Assembly (NCBI GenBank): GCA_027214345.1
Contig: JAPWHR010000013.1
Location: 117,769-181,768, forward strand
Source of the DNA: Comamonadaceae bacterium G21597-S1
Lineage (GTDB): Bacteria; Pseudomonadota; Gammaproteobacteria; Burkholderiales; Burkholderiaceae_C
DNA length: 64,000 nt
Reading direction: 5' to 3'
The position numbers were made by a program, and so were the translations under genes. This document shows, one piece after another, positions 1 through 8,964 of the stretch. Positions within the stretch are counted from its first letter, which is position 1, and each line of letters opens with the position of its first letter. Under the pieces are notes generated by a model, which saw only the letters and a program-made list of their open reading frames with translations, made no database searches and was not told where the DNA came from.

Positions 1-114
1 TTCGCGCGCAGTTCCGGTCGGACCGCTCGCGCGGCGTCTGACCGCCAGCGATTGCATTTCGCCGCTGGCGGGTCTCACCCCGCCCCGGAGCCGGGGGCAG
101 CCGGTCCGGATGCT

Positions 115-1278
115 TCAGGGACAGGGGGCCAGGGGCTCGGTATTCCAGGGTCGCCGCTCGCCGTGTTCGTCGGTCAGCGTGCCCAGGAATGCCAGCAGGT
201 CATCCCGCGCGGCGGCGCCGAGCGTCGTGCCGCTGGCCGACGCGCCATGGTCCAGCGCATCGACCAGGTGATCATGGCGTCCGTCATGCATATAGGGAGC
301 CGTCACGCCGACGTTGCGCAAGCTGGGCGTGCGAAACCGGTCCCGCATGTCGTCCCGCACCACCAGGCGCTCAACGGCCTGTGCGTTGGCGCGCGTCGCA
401 TCGTCATTGAAACGGCCCAGCAGGTTCATCGGATGGGCGCGCACGCGGTCCGCACCACCCAAGCGGCCATCGTCGTCGCCGAACCGCGCGGCTGCGGGAT
501 CGAGCACGGCATGGAATAACCCGTCCGACAGGTTCGGGCCGCGATGGCAGGTCACGCAGCCGGCCGGACCGACGAACAACTGCAGGCCGCGCCGCGCCGG
601 CGCCGGATAGGCCGCCATGGCGGAGGCATCGTTGCGCAGCAGCGCGTCGCGGTAGTGGTCGAATGCGGTACGTCCGGTGACCATGGTCTCCTGGAAGGCC
701 GCCAGAGCCTTGCCGGTATTGACGATGGTCTCCTGGGCGTCGCGCACCGGCTCGGTGCCGAAGACCGCCGCATAACAGGCGGCCAGGTCGGGATCACGCT
801 CGTAGATACGCGTGATGCTGGTCGGGTTGCCGTCGAACTCGCGCGGATCGAGCATCGGACGCACGCTGGCCAGCCACAGGCTGTCGCTGGCACCATCCCA
901 TCCATACCAGCGCTGCTGGCGCAGATTGGCCAAAGTCGGCGTGTTGCGTGGCAGGTCGGCCAGGCCATGGGCGCGCGCGCGCCGATCGGTGAAAGCCCGA
1001 TCCGGCTGATGGCAGGTCACGCAGGCGATGTAACCCACCGGCGACATGCGCGGATCGCGGAACAGGCGCCGACCCAGTTCGACCGCGCGCGGGTCGCCCG
1101 ACACCCGGTTCGCCGGATCGGCCATCCGTGCCGGTGGCCAGGGCCCGAGTGACCGGACATGCAGCAACTGCGCCTGCGTGAACGTTGCCGAATCGTCTGC
1201 CTGCGCCAAGCCTTGGACCATGGTGACCATGAGTCCGAGCAGCACGGGAACGGATCGCTTGTACAAGCATGCCTCCAT
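115..1278 (-). CDS. Di-haem cytochrome c peroxidase / MauG-like protein
   Basis: This is a periplasmic c-type di-haem protein of the cytochrome c peroxidase/MauG family, 387 aa. The open frame runs further upstream, but the ATG at 1278 begins a clear signal peptide (MEACLYKRSV followed by a hydrophobic stretch ending in GLAQA), so I chose it. Two CxxCH haem-attachment motifs, CVTCHQ at about residue 86 and CVTCHR at about 241, are spaced as in the family. The C-terminal block TPSLRNVGVTAPYMHDGR is also typical. The family either reduces hydrogen peroxide with electrons from small cytochromes or carries out MauG-like oxidations. Which one applies cannot be decided here, and there is no mau or methanol gene nearby. 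The next gene upstream (AsmA family) is on the same strand about 130 bp away. Confidence 0.85.
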   Translation of the reverse strand: MEACLYKRSVPVLLGLMVTMVQGLAQADDSATFTQAQLLHVRSLGPWPPARMADPANRVSGDPRAVELGRRLFRDPRMSPVGYIACVTCHQPDRAFTDRRARAHGLADLPRNTPTLANLRQQRWYGWDGASDSLWLASVRPMLDPREFDGNPTSITRIYERDPDLAACYAAVFGTEPVRDAQETIVNTGKALAAFQETMVTGRTAFDHYRDALLRNDASAMAAYPAPARRGLQLFVGPAGCVTCHRGPNLSDGLFHAVLDPAAARFGDDDGRLGGADRVRAHPMNLLGRFNDDATRANAQAVERLVVRDDMRDRFRTPSLRNVGVTAPYMHDGRHDHLVDALDHGASASGTTLGAAARDDLLAFLGTLTDEHGERRPWNTEPLAPCP

Positions 1279-1408
1279 CGCAGGACGGCACCGCGCGTCG
1301 TCATCGGGCCCGATGACGGCATCGCCTGGGGCGTGCCGCAACCGTGTCACTTTACGCCCACGACCCGTACCTGTCCATCCGCACGCGGGCGTCGCGTGTC
1401 GCGGCACT

Positions 1409-3880
1409 TCAGTTGAAAAGCCCCTTGAGCAGTTCCCTGGCCTTCTTCTTCGGATCGACAGGCTCCGATGTGCCTGCGTCTTCGGTCGTCGGCTCGGACT
1501 TCTCCTTCCCGAGCAGGGAGCCCAGCAAACCACCCGCCTTGCCGCCACCGGCTTTCTCCAGCAACCTGCCGCCGATGTCGGACTTGGCGGCACTCATGGC
1601 TGCGGCGGCATAGTCGGGCTTGTATTGCGGCGCGTCCAGCGCACCATAGATCCTGACCGGCATCTCGATACCCGAGAGTTGCTCATAGGTCTTGCCTTGC
1701 TGGCCTTTGGCGGTGGCGACGAGCTTGGGCCGGATGGTGTAGTCCAACGTATTGGCGCCGATGTCCACCTGGCCGGCGCCTTTGGCGCGCAACAGGGGAG
1801 ACGCCATCGTCAGGTCATTGCTGGTTGCCACGCCCTTGGCAACGGTGGCACTCAGCGAGAGTTCGCTGAAATCGGTCTTCTCGCTCTTGTCGGCGGCTTG
1901 GGCCCCGGTGTTCGCGCCCAACAGGGACTTGGCCTTGCGGATGCGCTCGGCGATGTTGATGCCCTTGATCGCACCGTCGCTCAACCGGATCCCGACCCGG
2001 CCATCCAGGCCTCGCTTCAGCGCCGACACCACGGTGCCTTGGGTCGTGACATCCACCACCACGTTGCCTTTGCCTTCCAGGATGTCCTGGTCCGCCGCAT
2101 CCTTCAATAGAGGGCCCACCTGCACCCCGCTGAGCATGCTCTTGAGGCGGTAGGCATTGCGATTGGCATCGACGCCGGCCGACGCCTGCATGCTGCCGCC
2201 ATACAGGCTCGCCTTGACCGGGTCCAGTTGCAGCTTGCCACCGGCCGCGTCCAGCGCGACGTCGAGCTGGCTCAACCTGACGTTGCTGAGCTTCAGTGCG
2301 CCGATGCGCAGGCGGCCGGTCGCGCGCAGGCTCTTGAGTGCGCCCAGGTCGATGGTGGGCTCGGATCCGATCGCGGCCGGCGCCGACGCACCGGTCGATG
2401 CACCGGTCGTTGCCGTGCTGCGGTATCGGTCGACATCGAGCGTGTCTATCGTGACGTCGAAATCGAAGCTCGGCGGCGCCAGTGTGGGCATGGCCAGTCG
2501 GGCCTCGATCGCACTGTCGTCGAACCGGGTTCGCAGGTCCGCGCGCACCATGCCCTTGCCCAGGTCGGCACGCACCCCGCCATGGATCGGCAGCGTCACG
2601 GTCCTGGCCGGAATGTCGGGATTGTCGACCTTCACCTTGCCGTCGATCTGCGTGAGTTCGAACACCTGGGTATCGAGGTTGCCGGCCAGCGCCATCGACA
2701 CGTTGCCGACCGCCGTAGAGTCGGCGCTTGCCGCGTCGTAGTCCAGCGTGATGCTGGATATGGCGAACGACCGAGCGTTGCCCGAGACACCCGCGAGTGC
2801 GAAGCGCGCGTCCAGCTTCTGCCGTCCCGCCAGCTTCACCGCACCGGTGATGGTCTCGCCGGAAGCCGCTTCCGGGCTCAGGCTCAGGCGCGGCGCGTCG
2901 AGCGACAACACGAACGGATCGTCCTGGCGCGTGCCGGAGGCGGTCATCACCACACGGTCCGCCGCCACGCGACGGGTGGCGCCATCCAGCTCCAGGCTGC
3001 CCAGTTGCGCCTTGACATCGAAGCGGTTGCCCGCGCTGGCGCCCTTGGCGAGCAACACGACCGCGCGCGCAGCCACCCGCATGGCGTCCGGCTCCAGTTG
3101 CAGGTTCTCCGCTTCGAACGCGAGGTCCAGGTCGCTGAGCATGGTGGCGCCATGCTGCAGGTCTCCCTGCGCGCTGGCCGCGAGGCCGGCAAACGCAACG
3201 GTGCGGGCGTCGAGGTCCATCGTCATGCCTCCCGCAAACTTGACGCGCATCGCGGCCTTGGGCTGTACGCCATCGATGGTCGCCGACAGTTTCAGCGTGG
3301 TCGGTGTCTTGTCCGCGATACGCCCGGTCTGCAGATTCCATTGCGAGACCGCGAGCTGCGTGCCGCTGATCCGGTCCTGGTAACGCAACGAGGCATTGGC
3401 GATCTTCACCCTGTCGATATCCAGGCGAAAGGCCGGCGCGCTGGCCTGTGGCGCATCGGCCGCCGGCGCTTCGGGCGTAGTGACCGGTGTGACGAAATCG
3501 TCGAAATTGAACCTGCCGTCCTTGCCCCTGACGATGCTGGCCGACAAGCCGTCGACCTGCACCCGGTCCACCACGACCTGTTTCGACAGCAAGGGCAGCA
3601 ATTCGACCGACACGGTTGCTCCCGCGACGCTGGCGAAGACCGCGTCGCTGTTGAACTCGGACAAACTGAGCGCGCCGACCTGAATGCCCAGCTTGGGATA
3701 GAACGACAGATGCAACTTGCCGGGAATGGTCAACGTGCGCTGCTGGTTATCCTTCACGTATCGGGTGATGTCGTCCTTGTAGGCATTGGGATCGAAGCCG
3801 AATGTGATGATGGCAATAATCAGGCCCAGCAACGCGACGATGCCGCCGAGTCCGATGCCCAGCCATTTGACGAACTTCAT
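1409..3880 (-). CDS. AsmA family protein
   Basis: This 823-aa protein belongs to the AsmA family: one N-terminal membrane anchor (about residues 8-29, GLGGIVALLGLIIAIITFG) followed by a very long beta-rich periplasmic domain. AsmA-like proteins are thought to help lipids move between the inner and outer membranes and influence outer-membrane protein assembly. The ATG at 3880 is chosen over a longer frame because the hydrophobic anchor follows directly and an AGAGG ribosome-binding site lies just upstream. The C-terminal part carries the AsmA-like pattern around residues 600-760, ending in a Lys/Glu-rich tail (LGKEKSEPTTEDAG). The family is clear; the exact substrate is unknown. Confidence 0.85.
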   Translation of the reverse strand: MKFVKWLGIGLGGIVALLGLIIAIITFGFDPNAYKDDITRYVKDNQQRTLTIPGKLHLSFYPKLGIQVGALSLSEFNSDAVFASVAGATVSVELLPLLSKQVVVDRVQVDGLSASIVRGKDGRFNFDDFVTPVTTPEAPAADAPQASAPAFRLDIDRVKIANASLRYQDRISGTQLAVSQWNLQTGRIADKTPTTLKLSATIDGVQPKAAMRVKFAGGMTMDLDARTVAFAGLAASAQGDLQHGATMLSDLDLAFEAENLQLEPDAMRVAARAVVLLAKGASAGNRFDVKAQLGSLELDGATRRVAADRVVMTASGTRQDDPFVLSLDAPRLSLSPEAASGETITGAVKLAGRQKLDARFALAGVSGNARSFAISSITLDYDAASADSTAVGNVSMALAGNLDTQVFELTQIDGKVKVDNPDIPARTVTLPIHGGVRADLGKGMVRADLRTRFDDSAIEARLAMPTLAPPSFDFDVTIDTLDVDRYRSTATTGASTGASAPAAIGSEPTIDLGALKSLRATGRLRIGALKLSNVRLSQLDVALDAAGGKLQLDPVKASLYGGSMQASAGVDANRNAYRLKSMLSGVQVGPLLKDAADQDILEGKGNVVVDVTTQGTVVSALKRGLDGRVGIRLSDGAIKGINIAERIRKAKSLLGANTGAQAADKSEKTDFSELSLSATVAKGVATSNDLTMASPLLRAKGAGQVDIGANTLDYTIRPKLVATAKGQQGKTYEQLSGIEMPVRIYGALDAPQYKPDYAAAAMSAAKSDIGGRLLEKAGGGKAGGLLGSLLGKEKSEPTTEDAGTSEPVDPKKKARELLKGLFN

Positions 3881-4203
3881 GGTTGGCCTCTGTTGCAAAC
3901 GAATGAACTCGGGCAAAGTGTAGTGACCCGCGGCTGGGCGCGCCGACACTCAACGATCGCGCGGCCAGATCCGACCGAAAGACCCGTCGAAACGTGCGTT
4001 CGTGTACCCACCAGCCGTTGCCGAAGGCCGATCTGGCCGCGCCATGTCAGGTGCGTGCCATGGGCCTTGCACAGGCAGCGCAGGGAAATGACCGAGCGGC
4101 GGGTTTTTGACGGTCGCTCGCGGGATCAGCGCAATTGCGGGATTCGGGCGGAGCAAACCCTCATGTGACGGCGACATGGGCCCAGTGGCCCCGTCACGCG
4201 GGC
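3881..4203. other. Intergenic region between asmA-like and PEP-CTERM genes
   Basis: This 323-bp gap separates two minus-strand genes. It must hold the AsmA gene's leader and the end of the PEP-CTERM transcript. Overlapping short frames occur on both strands, but none has a ribosome-binding site or a recognisable product. A weak inverted repeat (CGAGCG...CGCTCG) lies around 4100-4126 with a run of five T in the loop. I see no convincing promoter or terminator. Confidence 0.4.
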
Positions 4204-4830
4204 TCAGCGTTTCGCGCGATAGCGCGAGCCCAGATAAAACAGGCCCAACCCGACCAGGGCCAGCGTGCCGGGCTCCGGCACCGACTGGATGGAGGCGGCC
4301 GTGAGCGCATCGATGGAGAGGAACATCTGGTTGCCGCTGCCATTCTGCAGGAACCGGAATTCGGAGCCGACCAGAAACCCGCCGGCCGGTGTGCCGATGG
4401 GCATGCCGAAGTCAGGGTCGCCGACGATCTCCGGGAACCCGAGCAGGAAACCCGAGGCGCCATTGAACATTCCGACGCAGGTGATGCCGGTAGGGCTGGA
4501 ACAATCCTGGAAGTAGGTGTCGCCGCCCACGTCCGTCGTGAACGACCCCAGCGCGCCGAAGTCGTAGGTCGACGTGGCGGCAAACAGGCCCAGGCCGTCA
4601 CCCACGGCCGTCAGGTCCACGTCGGTCGTGGTGGTGCCGGTGATGGAGACGGCGATGCCGCCGACATCGACAGGCCCGCCGCCCAGATCGAGGACGGAAC
4701 CCGCCGACGTGATGCCATTGAACGAGTAGGTCAGAAGAGCCGCACTGGCGGGCACGGAGCTCAGCACAGACAAGACCAGTGCCAGCACGGCACCGACCCC
4801 GATCCTGAACGATGTATGTACGATGGACAT
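4204..4830 (-). CDS. PEP-CTERM sorting domain protein
   Basis: This 208-aa secreted protein has the full PEP-CTERM signature at its C-terminus: a VPEPGTLAL motif, a hydrophobic segment and a basic tail (SRYRAKR). In the exosortase/PEP-CTERM system of exopolysaccharide-making Gram-negative bacteria, such proteins are cut and processed by an exosortase after export. The N-terminus is a signal peptide (hydrophobic run ending in VPASAA). The ATG at 4830 has an AGGAG ribosome-binding site about nine bases upstream, so it is preferred to an upstream frame. The middle is rich in Gly, Thr and Asp with no known enzymatic domain. The exopolysaccharide locus begins 0.7 kb away, which fits a surface or matrix role, but no exosortase lies in this window. 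Confidence 0.88.
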   Translation of the reverse strand: MSIVHTSFRIGVGAVLALVLSVLSSVPASAALLTYSFNGITSAGSVLDLGGGPVDVGGIAVSITGTTTTDVDLTAVGDGLGLFAATSTYDFGALGSFTTDVGGDTYFQDCSSPTGITCVGMFNGASGFLLGFPEIVGDPDFGMPIGTPAGGFLVGSEFRFLQNGSGNQMFLSIDALTAASIQSVPEPGTLALVGLGLFYLGSRYRAKR

Positions 4831-5546
4831 TTGGCGATCTCCTGGCTGGCGTGACGAACAACGATACAAGCAAGAATGACACCGAAAATGTATTGCGCAA
4901 CAAAATCAACGACTTACCGGATCGAGTCTGATTGAGCCCGCGCAAGTGTCAAGTTGTTCGACACTTTTGGTGACACGCCATGCCCGCCATGCACGGCCAG
5001 ACGGCAACACACGCCCGGTGCGGCGATGCGATCGTGGCCTGTCCCCCGGGGCCTGCCGCCGCCACGGCAGTTGCTGCGTCCCTGTGCGTTTCGGCGCCGC
5101 ATCGCCGGCCGCTTGCTGCGCCGTGATCGACACGCGGCCCGCTCCGGAACGACACCGGGCGATGTCGATAATGGGCATCCTGGGCTCGCGCGGCTGCAGC
5201 CATGCATGCGCTGACGCGGGATTCAACATTGAGGGTGGATACGATGTGGAACTACCGCGTACGAAGACACGCGCCTTGCAAACCGCCATCCATGCATCCG
5301 CGGCACCTGCGCCATGTGCCTTGACCAAGACGAGCCCAAAGGCTACATCTACCTGATCGACACACAACGCCGATATGACGAATGCCCACGTTGGACAAGG
5401 CCGAGGTTCCGTGACGCGCGCCGCCAGCCCGGACCGCGTACCCCGTTGTGGCCTCGTCGGTCCCCGCGGCCTGCGCCCGCGCGTGGCGAACATGCTGCGG
5501 CAACCGGACGGGTTCCGGAACGTCCGCATCTGAGGCTCGATTGCAC
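4831..5546. other. 716-bp intergenic region between divergent genes
   Basis: This region lies between the minus-strand PEP-CTERM gene and the plus-strand DegT aminotransferase gene and must contain both promoters. The left end holds the TTGACA/palindrome site described separately. Open frames on both strands (for example 4906-5715) have no ribosome-binding site, no family resemblance and amino-acid content typical of shadow frames, so I do not call genes. I could not identify a convincing promoter for the aminotransferase. Confidence 0.5.
4925..4966 (-). promoter_or_regulatory. Putative promoter with overlapping palindrome upstream of the PEP-CTERM gene
   Basis: On the minus strand a perfect TTGACA (4952-4947) stands 16 bases before a weak -10 (CAGACT). 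The -35 box lies inside an inverted repeat, AAGTGTC-N9-GACACTT, at 4944-4966. A palindrome over the -35 box is the usual geometry of a repressor or activator site. The predicted leader to the ATG at 4830 would be about 90 nt. The palindrome is plain in the sequence; the promoter and operator roles are inferred. Confidence 0.4.
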
Positions 5547-6746
5547 ATGTCCCCGGAAATCCCGTTTGGTCAACCAAGTTTCTCCGACGCGGAGATCGAC
5601 GCGGTCGCACGCGTGATGCGCAGCGGCTGGGTAGGCATGGGCCCGGAAACCCTGGCCTTCGAGTCCGAACTGGCTGAATTTCTCGGATGTCCCGCCGTCG
5701 TGACCACCAATTCATGCACCTCCGCGCTGCATCTCAGCCTGCTGGCGCTGGGTGTGGGCCCGGGTGACGAGGTGATCGTTCCCAGCCTGACTTGGTGCAG
5801 CACGGTCAACGTGGTGCTGTACGTCGGCGCCCGTCCCGTGTTCGCCGACATCGACCCCATGACACTGGGCCTGGATCCGGACAGCGTGGCCGGTGTAGCC
5901 ACGTCGCGCACCCGGGCCTTGATACCGGTGCATTTCGGCGGCCTGGGGCTGGACGTGTCGGCATTGGCCGCTGCCTTGCCGGCCACGACGGTGTTGGTCG
6001 AAGACGCCGCGCACGCGCTTGGGGCTCGGCTGCCCGACGGCCGCATGGTGGGGGCGTCGGGCCATCCGACCTGCTTCAGCTTCTACGCCAACAAGGTGTT
6101 GTCCACGGGCGACGGCGGTGCGGTCGCGCTGACCGACACCGATCTGGCGGCGCGCATGCGCGCATTGCGGCTGCACGGCCAGGCACACGACGCCTGGCAG
6201 CGTTACCTGCATCCTTCCTTGGCCCTGGTGTCACCACAGATCTCCGAAGTGGGCCTGAAGGCCAACTACACCGACCTGCAGGCCGCCATCGGCCGCGTGC
6301 AGCTGCGCCGGCAGGACGAGTTTGCCGCCACGCGCGCCAGTGTGGCCCGCATCTACGGCCAGGGACTGGCAGGCCTGGAGCTGGGCCTGCAAACCGGCTG
6401 GGACCGACCGGACCACGCGCGGCACCTGTTCACGATCCAATTGCCGGAACATCGCGCCTGCGATCGCGACGCGTTGATCGCGACCTTGCGCGGCCAGGGC
6501 ATTGGCGCCAGCCTGCATTACCAGCCGCTGCACACCATGCCGCGGTATGCCGAGCTCGCGCAGGGCCGCGCGCTGCCGCATACCGAATCGGTCGGCGCGC
6601 GCATCCTGACCTTGCCGATCGGGCCCCGGATGCAGGCGAACGATGCCTGGCGGATCGTGCAGGCGGTACGGCAGGCGCTGGGTTTTACGCCCTACGACGG
6701 CGCCACACCAGCCGCTCGGCCCGCACGCGACAACAAGGTCTCGTAG
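5547..6746 (+). CDS. DegT/DnrJ/EryC1/StrS family PLP aminotransferase
   Basis: This 399-aa enzyme belongs to the DegT/DnrJ/EryC1/StrS sugar aminotransferase family, which moves an amino group from glutamate to a keto-sugar nucleotide. The PLP-binding lysine is present (K183 in CFSFYANKVLSTGDGG), so it is an aminotransferase and not a His-containing RfbH-type 3-dehydrase. The VEDAAHALGA motif at 151-160 is also typical. ATG 5547 is chosen because the conserved start (PFGQPSFSDAEIDAV) follows it directly; the frame upstream lacks homology. It is the only plus-strand gene at this end of the polysaccharide locus. Its last 55 bp overlap convergently with the glycosyltransferase ending at 6692. It may act on the product of the CDP-sugar pair at 29-31 kb; this is inference. 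Confidence 0.88.
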   Translation: MSPEIPFGQPSFSDAEIDAVARVMRSGWVGMGPETLAFESELAEFLGCPAVVTTNSCTSALHLSLLALGVGPGDEVIVPSLTWCSTVNVVLYVGARPVFADIDPMTLGLDPDSVAGVATSRTRALIPVHFGGLGLDVSALAAALPATTVLVEDAAHALGARLPDGRMVGASGHPTCFSFYANKVLSTGDGGAVALTDTDLAARMRALRLHGQAHDAWQRYLHPSLALVSPQISEVGLKANYTDLQAAIGRVQLRRQDEFAATRASVARIYGQGLAGLELGLQTGWDRPDHARHLFTIQLPEHRACDRDALIATLRGQGIGASLHYQPLHTMPRYAELAQGRALPHTESVGARILTLPIGPRMQANDAWRIVQAVRQALGFTPYDGATPAARPARDNKVS

Positions 6747-7885
6747 ACCTGCAGCACCTGCTGCGCGTGCCGCTGCGGCGCCCAATGCGACAGCGCCTTG
6801 GCGCGCGCGGCCCGGCCCATGCGTGCCGCAAGCGACGGGTCGTCCCACAACAACCGGACCTGGCGCGCCAGGTCCTGCGCATCGCCCGCTTCGAACAGCA
6901 GTCCGTCCACACCCTCCTCGATCAGGTCCGCGACCGAGCCCAGGCGCGAGCCGATCACCGGGATGCCGTGGCTCATGGCCTCGGCACCGACCAGGCCGAA
7001 GGTCTCGAACCACAGGCTCGGCAGCACCAGGGCACGTGCACCGCGGTAGAACGCCTGTAGTTCGGTCGCGTCGTGCGTGACGACAACCTCGGGTCCGGCC
7101 GGCACGTCCGTCGTCACCAGACTCGCGTGGTGGCGCGCCATGCGAAACGGCAGGCCCGTGGCACGCGCGGCGGCGGCGAACACCGGCAGGCCTTTCTCCG
7201 GTGCGAAACGGCCCGCATAGGCGATGTAGCTGCCTTGTGCAGCGTCCGCGGCGGTGTCGGGCATGTGGACCGGCGGTGAAATCACGCTCAGCCGATCGGC
7301 CGGCAGCCCGGCATGCCGGACCAGCCACTGGCCGGCGAACGCCGATGGCGCGATGTAGTGGTCGACATGGCGCGCGAACAGGCCCAGCGTGCGCACACCC
7401 ACGTTGTAGAGCGCCGACGCCGCCGATTCGGGCAGGCTGCCCCGGCAGTTGTGCCGTATCGCGTGCCACTCGCGGCCCGGGTCGAGGCAGCGCGTGCAAC
7501 TGCGACCGTCCCGGGTGTGGGTGACCAGCGGGCAGGTCATGCGGAAGTCCACGCAGCTCATCACCACCGGAATGCCGCGACGGGTGCACTCGGGCAGGAT
7601 CCATGGCGAGACCATCGGATAGATCTCGTGCACGTGCACCACCTGGGGTTGGAAGCGCTCGAGCAGGGCCCGGAACTCGCGCACCGAGCTGCCACCCCAC
7701 ACGACACCCGTACCCGCTTCCAGCCGGCCCGGCAGCCCGCGCAGGCCCTTGGGCAGATGCAGGGCATTGCGCGCCAGTACCTCGACCTGCAGGCCCTGCG
7801 CGCGCTGCAGTTCGATGGTGGCCTGGGTCACGTTGTTGGCCCCACCACCGCCCCGATGCTGGTTATAGGCGTGCAATACCCTCAT
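6692..7885 (-). CDS. Family 4 glycosyltransferase
   Basis: This 397-aa cytoplasmic GT4-type (GT-B fold) glycosyltransferase starts MRVLHAYNQH with a glycine-rich N-terminal loop (RGGGGANN, residues 11-18). It has HVHEIYP and the C-terminal E-x7-E motif in ETFGLVGAEAMSHG that binds the nucleotide-sugar. A cysteine-rich insertion (CPLVTHTRDGRSCTRCLD) near residue 130 is seen in a subset of GT4 enzymes. The ATG at 7885 overlaps the stop of the preceding gene (ATGA), which indicates translational coupling. It is the last gene of the long minus-strand run and adds a sugar to the repeat unit; donor and acceptor are unknown. Confidence 0.88.
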   Translation of the reverse strand: MRVLHAYNQHRGGGGANNVTQATIELQRAQGLQVEVLARNALHLPKGLRGLPGRLEAGTGVVWGGSSVREFRALLERFQPQVVHVHEIYPMVSPWILPECTRRGIPVVMSCVDFRMTCPLVTHTRDGRSCTRCLDPGREWHAIRHNCRGSLPESAASALYNVGVRTLGLFARHVDHYIAPSAFAGQWLVRHAGLPADRLSVISPPVHMPDTAADAAQGSYIAYAGRFAPEKGLPVFAAAARATGLPFRMARHHASLVTTDVPAGPEVVVTHDATELQAFYRGARALVLPSLWFETFGLVGAEAMSHGIPVIGSRLGSVADLIEEGVDGLLFEAGDAQDLARQVRLLWDDPSLAARMGRAARAKALSHWAPQRHAQQVLQVYETLLSRAGRAAGVAPS

Positions 7886-8964
7886 GGGGCCGGTGCCTCG
7901 AAGGAATCCGGCAGCGTTTCGCTGGCAAAGCCGAACAGCGGGGGCCGCTTCGGCAACCGCCAGGCCCAGCGGGCCAATCCCCGCGCCATGCTCAGGCGGT
8001 ATCGGCGCCGGGGCTGTGTCGGTCCCGGCCACACAGCCAGCAGCGCGGCAGCCGGCAACCGCAGTACCGCTGCCAGTGCCGCCATGGCCTCGAAGGCCCG
8101 GGCGGCCGCGCGCCCATGGTGCTTGTGCAGGTACAGCCAGATCGCGTGACACCCCAGCGCGTAGTGGTCGCCGGCACGGCGCGGGTCGCTGCTCTGCTTC
8201 CACAGGTGCGTGATCACGCTTTCCGGTTGGTAGTGAATGGCCCAGCCGGCGTCCAGGATGCGCCGGCAGAAATCGATGTCGTCCAGGTACATGGGTGAGG
8301 TCTCGTCGAGCAGGCCCACCTGCCGCAGCACCTCGTGGCGCAGCAAGATGCAGGCTCCGCAGATGCTCTGCACCGCGCAGGCACGCTGGCGTGGCCAGGC
8401 CAGCAGGTTGAAGCCGTCGTACCAGGTCGGCGCAGGCGGGTCGCCCACGGCACCGGCCTGGCGCCGGCCCGGCAGGTGCAGTACCAGCTTGTCCAGCAGC
8501 AACAACCAGGCCAGCAGGTTGCCGGGCGCTGGCAGGCGGCGCGCGCATTCGGGCTGGATGCTGCCGTCGCCCAGGCACAACATCGGACCGACCGCACCCA
8601 CCTCGGGATGATCGCGCAGGTGCGCGATCATGCGCGGCACGGCACCGCGGTGCACGATGGTGTCGGGGTTGAGCAGCATCACGGCACGGCCGGCACACAA
8701 GGGCAAGGCCTGGTTGTTGCCTGCCGAGAAACCCAGGTTGCGGCCGGTGGCGTTCAGCCGCACCCACGGGTAGGCACGGCGCAGCAGGTCAGGCGTGCCG
8801 TCGCGCGAACCGTTGTCCACGACGAACACCTCGATGTGCAGGTCGGCGCAATCGGCGGCCAGCGAATCCAGGCACGGTCCGATCAGCGAGGCGGCGTTGT
8901 AGGTGACGATCACCACCGACAGATCGGGGCGTTCGGCCGCCGCGTCGACAACTCGCTCAACCAT
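7882..8964 (-). CDS. Family 2 glycosyltransferase
   Basis: This 360-aa GT-A glycosyltransferase of family 2 resembles rhamnosyltransferases. It shows LSVVIVTYNAAS at the N-terminus, VVDNGSRDG, a nucleotide-binding LLNPDT, and the acceptor-side motif YLDDIDFCRRI. The ATG at 8964 is chosen over one 18 bases upstream because GGAAGGA sits five bases before it. It overlaps the end of the WecG-like gene by 8 bp and the next glycosyltransferase by 4 bp (ATGA), so all three are translated together. It probably extends the repeat unit of the surface polysaccharide. Confidence 0.88.
   Translation of the reverse strand: MVERVVDAAAERPDLSVVIVTYNAASLIGPCLDSLAADCADLHIEVFVVDNGSRDGTPDLLRRAYPWVRLNATGRNLGFSAGNNQALPLCAGRAVMLLNPDTIVHRGAVPRMIAHLRDHPEVGAVGPMLCLGDGSIQPECARRLPAPGNLLAWLLLLDKLVLHLPGRRQAGAVGDPPAPTWYDGFNLLAWPRQRACAVQSICGACILLRHEVLRQVGLLDETSPMYLDDIDFCRRILDAGWAIHYQPESVITHLWKQSSDPRRAGDHYALGCHAIWLYLHKHHGRAAARAFEAMAALAAVLRLPAAALLAVWPGPTQPRRRYRLSMARGLARWAWRLPKRPPLFGFASETLPDSFEAPAP

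Noticed and set aside
1..114. Gene fragment at the window's left edge
   Set aside because: Only short frames without ribosome-binding site or recognisable product are present; nothing can be supported.
5547..6746. RfbH-type 3-dehydrase to complete a CDP-3,6-dideoxyhexose pathway
   Set aside because: RfbH-type enzymes have His in place of the PLP lysine; this protein keeps Lys (ANKVLSTGDGG), so it is called an aminotransferase.
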